Part shown: in pieces, positions 5,342 through 9,860 of the stretch
Numbering within the stretch: the stretch's first letter is position 1
How the letters are laid out: every line of letters starts with the position of its first letter
Translations under genes and position numbers: made by a program
DNA from: Ruaniaceae bacterium
GTDB lineage: Bacteria; Actinomycetota; Actinomycetes; Actinomycetales; Actinomycetaceae
DNA: 9,860 bases
Assembly: GCA_030450655.1 (NCBI GenBank)
Contig: JAKDIE010000030.1
Span: 1 to 9,860 of the forward strand
Reading direction: 5' to 3'
The notes under the pieces: model-generated
What the model was told of the DNA's origin: nothing
The model's input: only the letters and a program-made list of their open reading frames with translations
The model's database searches: none

Positions 5342-6670
5342 ATGGTGGACACGAGCGCGCTCGATCGCTGGCGTGACCGGCCCGCGGTGCAACAGCCCAC
5401 GTGGCCCGATCAGGACAAGCTCCGCGAAGCCATCGCCGAACTTAGCATTGCCCCGCCCCTGGTGTTTGCAGGCGAGGCGGACAACCTGAAGGCCCTCCTC
5501 GCCCAGGCGGGGCGCGGCGAGGCATTCGTGCTCCAGGGCGGAGACTGTGCCGAGTCCTTCCGGGACGTCACGGCCGATCACATCCGCCGCAACGTGATGA
5601 CGATCCTTCAGATGGCCGTGGTGCTGACCTACGGCGCCTCGCTCCCCATCGTGAAGATGGGCCGCATGGCCGGACAGTTTGCCAAGCCGCGTTCCTCGGA
5701 CACCGAGGTGCGCGAGGGCGTCGAACTCCCCGCGTACCGCGGCGATTGCGTCAATGGCTTCGAGTTCACCCCCGAGTCCCGCATCCCGGATCCCAATCGG
5801 ATGCTGCGCGCCTACAACGCCTCCTCCGCCACGCTGAACCTAATCCGCGCGTTCACGTACGGCGGCTTCGCGGACCTGCGCCGCGTGCACGAGTGGAATC
5901 GCGGATTCATGCGCAACCCCGCATACGCGCGGTACGAGATGCTCGCCGCGGAGATCGATCGCGCCGTGCGGTTCATGGAGGCCGCGGGCGTCGACTTCGA
6001 TGCGCTGCGCACAGTGGACTTCTTCTCCGCCCACGAGGCGCTCGTGCTCGAGTACGAGCGGGCACTGACCCGCATCGACTCCCGCACGGACCTCCCTTAC
6101 TCAACCTCCGCGCACTTCCTGTGGATTGGTGAGCGCACGCGCCAGCTCGATGGCGCCCACGTGGAGCTCCTCTCCCAGGTGCGCAACCCGATCGGCTGCA
6201 AGATCGGCCCCACCATCACGCCGGACGAGCTTGTGGCGTTGATCGATCGATTGAACCCCGACGGCGAAGAGGGCCGCCTTTCGCTCATCACCCGGATGGG
6301 CGCCTCGATAATTCGTGACACTTTGCCGCCGCTCGTCGAGGCCGTCAAGGCCCACGGCACGCCCGTCACGTGGATCTGCGATCCGATGCACGGCAACACG
6401 ATCGTCTCCTCGACCGGTTACAAGACGCGCCGCTTCTCCACGGTCCTGGACGAGGTGAAGGGCTTCTTTGAGGTGCACGATGCCGCGGGAACAGTCCCCG
6501 GAGGCCTTCACGTTGAGCTCACCGGCGATGACGTCACTGAGGTCCTCGGCGGAGCCGAAGACCTCAGTGACGAAACCCTCAAGGATCGTTACGAGACGCT
6601 CGTTGACCCGAGGCTCAACCACCAGCAGGCGCTGGAGATGAGCTTCGCGGTCGCCGAGATGCTTCGCTAA
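5342..6670 (+). CDS. aroG: Class II 3-deoxy-7-phosphoheptulonate (DAHP) synthase
   Basis: This 442-residue cytoplasmic enzyme condenses phosphoenolpyruvate with erythrose 4-phosphate to give DAHP, the first committed step to chorismate and the aromatic amino acids. It is the class II (plant and mycobacterial) type, not the E. coli AroFGH type. Family metal ligands known from the M. tuberculosis enzyme are all present: Cys69 (QGGDCAE), His350 (DPMHGNT), Glu392 (HVELTG) and Asp422 (VDPRLN). Phosphate and PEP-binding residues are also kept: Lys105 and Arg108 (KMGRMAGQFAKPRS), Glu264-Arg265 (WIGERTR), Lys287 (GCKIGP) and Arg318 (RMG). The N-terminus is about 18-19 residues shorter than in M. tuberculosis, consistently across all motifs. 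The TECLGG motif reads TEVLGG here. Class II enzymes are often feedback-inhibited by aromatic amino acids; the short N-terminus may alter this, but that is inference. The stop TAA overlaps the stop of the convergent GH3 gene. Confidence 0.97.
   Translation: MVDTSALDRWRDRPAVQQPTWPDQDKLREAIAELSIAPPLVFAGEADNLKALLAQAGRGEAFVLQGGDCAESFRDVTADHIRRNVMTILQMAVVLTYGASLPIVKMGRMAGQFAKPRSSDTEVREGVELPAYRGDCVNGFEFTPESRIPDPNRMLRAYNASSATLNLIRAFTYGGFADLRRVHEWNRGFMRNPAYARYEMLAAEIDRAVRFMEAAGVDFDALRTVDFFSAHEALVLEYERALTRIDSRTDLPYSTSAHFLWIGERTRQLDGAHVELLSQVRNPIGCKIGPTITPDELVALIDRLNPDGEEGRLSLITRMGASIIRDTLPPLVEAVKAHGTPVTWICDPMHGNTIVSSTGYKTRRFSTVLDEVKGFFEVHDAAGTVPGGLHVELTGDDVTEVLGGAEDLSDETLKDRYETLVDPRLNHQQALEMSFAVAEMLR
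6532..6572. repeat. Strong 41-base hairpin inside the DAHP synthase gene, possible GH3 terminator
   Basis: Arms 6532-6544 and 6560-6572 pair perfectly over 13 bases. After one C-A mismatch (6545/6559), five more pairs (6546-6550 with 6554-6558) close a GGA loop at 6551-6553. It encodes residues 397-411 of the DAHP synthase. On the minus strand it lies 94 bases past the GH3 stop codon, so it could end or stabilise the GH3 transcript. Neither strand has a T-run after it; actinobacterial terminators often lack one. On the plus strand, translating ribosomes would keep it open. Confidence 0.6.
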
Positions 6671-8910
6671 CTACCCATCTGGGCGTCCACCTGTGCGAGG
6701 AGCGCCGCGTACGCCGTGTCCGGATCGCCTTCGCCCGCGAACATCGAGAGCGACTTCCGCATGGGCATGCCGCCCACCACGCCGATCAGGTCCGGATCGT
6801 CCAGTACGCCCGCAACAGCTGGACCCGCGGCCGCCATGACCGCGCTGAGCACCTGCGAACCCACGGGGTGCTCCATCCAATCGAGGAGCGTGGAGTCGTA
6901 GTGGAGCGGGCGCGCCAGCTCCGGAACCTCGAGGGTGATCGTGTGTGACGAGTAGATGCTGCGTGAGGACTCTGCCACCTCCACGAGGTATTCGCCGGGC
7001 TCCACAACCCACTCTTCGTCCCAGTAGGCAAAGGCGCGATCGTCGAGTTCGATACTGACCTCGCGCGATTCGCCCGGATCCAACGTCACCTTCGCGAAGC
7101 CTCGCAGCTCGTGCCGTGGACGATCTACCCGCGAGTTCGGTGCGTGGACGTAGACCTGGACCACGTCGCTGCCGCGGCGCTCGCCAGTGTTGGCCACCGT
7201 GAGCCGCACGCGCGCCGCTGCGACCGACGGATCGGGTACCTCCACCGAAACCCCGTGACGCTCGAAGGTCGTGTAGCCGAGCCCGAATCCGAAGGGGTAG
7301 GCGACCTCGATGCCGAGGGTGTCGTAGTAGCGGTAGCCCACGTACACTCGCTCGCCGTAGAGAACGTGGCCGTTGTGACCGGGCCAGTTCAGGTGAGCGG
7401 GTGTGTCCTCGATCCGTAACGGAATCGTCTCAGCGAGCCGTCCGCCCGGTTCCACCGCACCCACGAGCACGTCGGCGAGTGCCGAGCCCGAGGCCTGGCC
7501 ACCAATCCACGCCTCGAGGATGGCATCCGCGCGGGGCGTGATCTCACTCATGTCCACGACTGCGCCGTTCGTGAGCACCACGATCAGCGACTCTGTCACC
7601 TCCGCGATCTCCTTGAGGAGGGCGAGCTGCGTGGCCGGCAGGCTCATGTGTGATCGGTCGAAGCCCTCGGACTCGTACGAGTCCGGTAGCCCGAGCATGA
7701 GAATCGTGACCTCCGCACCGGACGCAGCTGCCACAGCTTCGGAGCGCAGGCCAGGATCGTCGTCGTCCGAGAACGTGAAGCCCGGTGCGAAGGTGACTGT
7801 GCGCTCGGTGGCACCCGGCAGCGAATCGAGAAGGGTATCGAGCTGAGTCGGGGAAACCTGTGAGGAACCACCACCGCGGTAGCGGGGGTTGTGTGCAAAC
7901 TCCCCGATCACAGCGATCGTGCCGCCATTGTTCGCGAGGGGCAGGGTATCGGCGTCGTTCTTGAGCATCACGATGGATTCGGCGGCCGCGGCACGGGCGA
8001 TCTCGTGGGCACGCTGCGCCGTCATCCCCTCCACCGGCTTCAGGCTCGCGCGAAGCCGCTCGTGCACCGAGACGATGCGCTCGCAGGCCTGATCGAGCAG
8101 TGACTCCTCGAGCGTGCCGTTCTCGACCGCCGTGACCACCGACTGGATCGCCGCCGCGCCCGCGTGGGGCATCGTCAAGTCGAGACCACCGGCAACGGAT
8201 TTCGGCATGGAGTCCACGGCACCCCAGTCGGACATCACATAGCCGTCGAAGCCCCACTCGTCTCGCAGCACTTCGGTCAGAAGCCAGTGGTCTTCGGACG
8301 CCTTCACGTCATTGATCTTGTTGTACGCGCACATCAGGGTGGCAGGCCGGGTGGTCTTCACGATGTACTCAAAGGCCGCCAGGTAGATCTCGCGCAGAGT
8401 CCGCTCATCGATGTCGGCGCTGATCGTCATGCGATCCGTTTCCTGGTTATTCGCGGCGAAGTGCTTCACGCTCACGCCCACACCGTGTTCTTGCAGGCCC
8501 TGGACGACGCCGGCACCGAGGCGGCCGGCCAGGTGCGGGTCTTCGGCGAAGTACTCGAAGCTACGGCCACCGAGGGGTGAACGCTTGATATTGACTCCGG
8601 GGCCGAGCACGATGTCTACACCGAGCCGTTGCGCATCGAATGCGAGGACGTCGCCAAGCTTGCGTAGGGTTTCGGGATTCCATGTGGACGCGGTTGCGGC
8701 CTCCGCAGGCAGGGCTGTTGCGGGTTGTGAGGCGTTGAGCCCCAGGTGATCCGAGCCGCCGCTATCGTCCTGGAAACGCAGACCGTGTGGGCCATCGGAT
8801 ACCACGGCGCGTTCGATGCCGGCCTCGGGGTAGCCCTGCGTGCTCCAGAATCCGGCGCCGGTCACGAAGGTGGCCTTCTGCTCAAGGGTGAGGTCTGAAA
8901 TGCGTGCCAT
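6667..8910 (-). CDS. Glycoside hydrolase family 3 beta-glycosidase (beta-glucosidase-like), cytoplasmic
   Basis: This 747-residue enzyme should release sugars from the non-reducing end of beta-linked oligosaccharides or glycosides. It has no signal peptide, so it probably acts on imported material in the cytoplasm. The N-terminal GH3 barrel (about 1-290) shows VSDGPHGLR at 37-45, KRSPLGGRSFEYFAEDP at 109-125, KHFAANNQE at 149-157 and VMSDWGA at 225-231, with nucleophile Asp228. The GH3 C-terminal domain (about 300-545) includes ESEGFDR, where Glu415 is the likely acid/base. An FnIII-like domain follows (about 565-662). A further 80 residues form a helical tail ending in a GMPMRKSLSMF motif, as in some GH3 proteins of Firmicutes and Actinobacteria. 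The start is fixed by AAAGGAGA (8924-8917) 6 bases upstream. The gene is convergent with aroG and divergent from the PiT gene. No transporter or regulator lies beside it, so the substrate (gluco-, xylo- or other) is open. Confidence 0.93.
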   Translation of the reverse strand: MARISDLTLEQKATFVTGAGFWSTQGYPEAGIERAVVSDGPHGLRFQDDSGGSDHLGLNASQPATALPAEAATASTWNPETLRKLGDVLAFDAQRLGVDIVLGPGVNIKRSPLGGRSFEYFAEDPHLAGRLGAGVVQGLQEHGVGVSVKHFAANNQETDRMTISADIDERTLREIYLAAFEYIVKTTRPATLMCAYNKINDVKASEDHWLLTEVLRDEWGFDGYVMSDWGAVDSMPKSVAGGLDLTMPHAGAAAIQSVVTAVENGTLEESLLDQACERIVSVHERLRASLKPVEGMTAQRAHEIARAAAAESIVMLKNDADTLPLANNGGTIAVIGEFAHNPRYRGGGSSQVSPTQLDTLLDSLPGATERTVTFAPGFTFSDDDDPGLRSEAVAAASGAEVTILMLGLPDSYESEGFDRSHMSLPATQLALLKEIAEVTESLIVVLTNGAVVDMSEITPRADAILEAWIGGQASGSALADVLVGAVEPGGRLAETIPLRIEDTPAHLNWPGHNGHVLYGERVYVGYRYYDTLGIEVAYPFGFGLGYTTFERHGVSVEVPDPSVAAARVRLTVANTGERRGSDVVQVYVHAPNSRVDRPRHELRGFAKVTLDPGESREVSIELDDRAFAYWDEEWVVEPGEYLVEVAESSRSIYSSHTITLEVPELARPLHYDSTLLDWMEHPVGSQVLSAVMAAAGPAVAGVLDDPDLIGVVGGMPMRKSLSMFAGEGDPDTAYAALLAQVDAQMGS

Positions 8911-8916
8911 TGCGCG

Positions 8917-8924
8917 TCTCCTTT
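8917..8924 (-). promoter_or_regulatory. Ribosome binding site of the GH3 gene
   Basis: Read on the minus strand the sequence is AAAGGAGA, a near-ideal Shine-Dalgarno site 6 bases before the ATG at 8910-8908. It decides the GH3 start. Confidence 0.75.
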
Positions 8925-8943
8925 AGTTCGCTGGAATATCTCA

Positions 8944-8949
8944 ACGCTA
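8944..8949 (-). promoter_or_regulatory. -10 box of the GH3 gene
   Basis: TAGCGT on the minus strand, the same hexamer as the DUF5701-like gene's -10 box. It predicts a start near 8937 and a leader of about 27 bases holding the Shine-Dalgarno site. No clear -35 box is visible. The arms TCATC (8956-8960) and GATGA (8972-8976) flank the -35 zone but are separated by 11 unpaired bases, so an operator is only possible. Confidence 0.4.
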
Positions 8950-9001
8950 TCCCGCTCATCGGATTCTCGGGGATGAACGGCGATGTGATGACACTCGGTG
9001 C

Positions 9002-9031
9002 TTTGGTGAGCCAAACCAGCCGCAGTGCGGC
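9002..9031. repeat. Two adjacent inverted repeats in the GH3-PiT divergent region
   Basis: TTTGG-TGAG-CCAAA at 9002-9015 and GCCGCA-G-TGCGGC at 9019-9031 are both perfect. They lie just before the CAGAAT box (9031-9036) of the rightward transcript, covering its -35 and spacer zones. This is a classical operator position. The two repeats differ in sequence, so if both are operators they would bind different regulators. No regulator gene is in the window. Confidence 0.4.
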
Positions 9032-9045
9032 AGAATAGAGGGCTT
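9031..9045 (+). promoter_or_regulatory. Candidate promoter of the uORF and PiT transcript
   Basis: CAGAAT at 9031-9036 is a plausible -10 box ending 9 bases before the ATG at 9046. It repeats the hexamer seen before the esterase gene. A weak AGAGGG at 9037-9042 precedes the ATG, so the uORF may be nearly leaderless or use a poor Shine-Dalgarno site. The main PiT ATG lies 150 bases further on. Confidence 0.35.
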
Positions 9046-9075
9046 ATGGCTCCCCGGCCACTCGTCGATCGATGA
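9046..9075 (+). CDS. Short upstream ORF, 9 residues, before the PiT gene
   Basis: It encodes MAPRPLVDR followed by TGA. It starts right after a -10 box and is in the same reading frame as the PiT permease gene, which begins 120 bases after its stop. It could be a leader peptide whose translation affects the folding of the following structured region; the two prolines and two arginines could slow ribosomes. The codons give no obvious tie to phosphate. A chance ATG is a real alternative. Confidence 0.3.
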   Translation: MAPRPLVDR

Positions 9076-9195
9076 CACGGCGGCGAGGTTCCTCAGTTGG
9101 CGTCGAGTCCTGCAGCGAGTATCCGCAACGGGACCCTGGCGAGGCAGGACCGGGCCGGGTGCTGCGACGGAGCGCCACGGGGAAGTGGAGGTGGA
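9076..9195 (+). promoter_or_regulatory. Structured 5' leader of the PiT gene with its ribosome binding site
   Basis: This 120-base gap holds nested pairing. GTCCTGC (9107-9113) matches GCAGGAC (9144-9150) exactly. Outside it, TGGC and GTCG (9098-9105) pair with CGAC (9165-9168) and GCCA (9174-9177) around a bulge. The strong Shine-Dalgarno GGAGGTGG (9187-9194) sits just after this fold, one base before the ATG, with its GGAGG core 4 bases away. I do not recognise a known riboswitch class. A structured regulatory leader is possible but unproven. Confidence 0.4.
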
Positions 9196-9860
9196 ATGGA
9201 GTACCTCACGGCTTTCCTCGCGCTCGCCTTCGCGGTCATGGTGGGGCGGAACGACGGTTCGCCGCTGGTGGCGCTCGCGATACGGGCAATGGATCGCAAT
9301 GCGTGGTTACCGCCGCTCGTGCTCGCGACCGCCACAGTGACGATCCCGCTCCTGGGATGGTCCGCCGTCGCGGACACTCTGGCGGGCATGTTCACTGCTG
9401 CGGCCGGAACGACGGGGACGGGTCTCGCCGTGTTGCTCCTCGCCACCATCATCACCTTGCTGATCTCCACGGCCTCCGGAATCCCCACGTCGATCACACT
9501 GGCCCTCGTTGGGGCGACGGCGGGCGCGCAACTCGCGCTCGGCGCGTTCGAGAGCGAGCGGATCGTTCGCGTCCTGGTCCTCGCAGCGGCGGGGCCAATG
9601 GTGGCGCTCCTACTCGCGCTCGTTCTCACGCGGCTCGTCACGGCAACGCGGGGGCGCCACCTCGAGCGCGCACTGCGTTGGCAGCGCTCGACAGGGTTGG
9701 TGGCGACCGCGGTGGCGTACGGCGCCAACGATGGACAGAAGCTCCTCGCCGTCTTCGCCGTCATGTTCGGCGTGGGCGCTGCGGGTGGTGCGCGCGACTG
9801 GAGGATCATCGTCCTCGTGTTCGCGTGTTTCATTGCCGGGACAGGGTGGGGGATGCGGCG
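9196..9860 (+). CDS. PiT-family inorganic phosphate permease, 5' part (cut by window edge)
   Basis: About 221 residues are visible of an integral membrane protein that runs off the window. Hydrophobic segments occur near 3-15, 37-60, 75-92, 97-115, 122-142 and 185-219. The two internal-repeat signatures of the PiT family are recognisable: VGRNDGSPLVA near 16-26 and, better conserved, AYGANDGQKLLAVFAVMFGV near 174-193 (family pattern GANDxQK). PiT permeases take up phosphate, usually as a metal-phosphate complex, driven by the proton or sodium gradient. The first signature departs from the usual GFNDAANA, so this belongs to a divergent branch and the substrate is less certain. The start ATG is supported by GGAGGTGG immediately upstream, and the nearest in-frame stop upstream is that of the short uORF. 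The GH3 gene is divergent. The gene would be missed by methods that need a stop codon inside the window. Confidence 0.8.
   Translation, partial: MEYLTAFLALAFAVMVGRNDGSPLVALAIRAMDRNAWLPPLVLATATVTIPLLGWSAVADTLAGMFTAAAGTTGTGLAVLLLATIITLLISTASGIPTSITLALVGATAGAQLALGAFESERIVRVLVLAAAGPMVALLLALVLTRLVTATRGRHLERALRWQRSTGLVATAVAYGANDGQKLLAVFAVMFGVGAAGGARDWRIIVLVFACFIAGTGWGMR

Noticed and set aside
5296..5376. Short ORF beginning before aroG and overlapping its start, considered as an aromatic leader peptide
   Set aside because: Its ATG overlaps the predicted -10 box and lies upstream of the likely transcription start. It has no ribosome site and no run of Phe, Tyr or Trp codons.
9091..9107. tRNA D-arm-like sequence (CTCAGTTGG with a following GAG)
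   Set aside because: No anticodon arm or T-arm with GTTCRA follows at the right distance, so it is not a tRNA gene.
9160..9190. Resemblance of GCGCCACGGGGAAG to parts of a cobalamin riboswitch
   Set aside because: The order of elements is wrong, and the conserved core (B12 box, GCCACTG context and upstream helices) is missing.
9093..9833. Long open frame on the minus strand (246 codons)
   Set aside because: It lies opposite the PiT permease, whose plus-strand frame carries the family signatures and a strong ribosome site. The minus-strand product is a low-complexity Ala/Arg/Ser/Pro sequence typical of antisense frames in G+C-rich genes.

Overview
The window is high-G+C bacterial DNA with strong third-position G/C bias, and it looks like the chromosome of an actinobacterium. 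Four observations support this: a class II (mycobacterial-type) DAHP synthase, a DUF5701-type protein, several genes whose -10 box lies only 6-8 bases before the ATG with no Shine-Dalgarno sequence, and a high-G+C lipoprotein signal peptide. A Micrococcales-like member is plausible, but that is inference; no rRNA or tRNA is present to settle it. There are no insertion sequences, phage genes, CRISPR arrays or tRNA genes. This is mostly ordinary housekeeping and catabolic chromosome, and I see no clear new multi-gene system.

Layout, left to right. 1-105: short upstream region, possibly with the tail of a preceding gene. 106-1392 (+): CNNM/CBS/CorC-HlyC membrane protein. 1439-3016 (+): secreted lipoprotein serine protease with two beta-sandwich-like C-terminal segments. 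3072-4556 (+): cytoplasmic type B carboxylesterase. 4596-5225 (+): DUF5701-like protein of unknown function. 5342-6670 (+): class II DAHP synthase, the first step of the shikimate pathway. 6667-8910 (-): glycoside hydrolase family 3 beta-glycosidase, convergent with and overlapping the DAHP synthase by 4 bases. 8911-9195: divergent control region with tandem inverted repeats, a 9-codon upstream ORF and a structured leader. 9196-end (+): 5' part of a PiT-family phosphate permease, cut by the window edge.

The genes do not form one pathway. Most appear to be single-gene transcription units, each with its own recognisable -10 box. The protease, esterase and DUF5701 genes look leaderless, whereas the CNNM, DAHP synthase, GH3 and PiT genes have Shine-Dalgarno sequences.

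The points most worth a second look are: a near-perfect 41-base hairpin inside the 3' end of the DAHP synthase gene, which lies about 94 bases downstream of the convergent GH3 stop; the uORF plus structured leader before the PiT gene; and the row of leaderless promoters.
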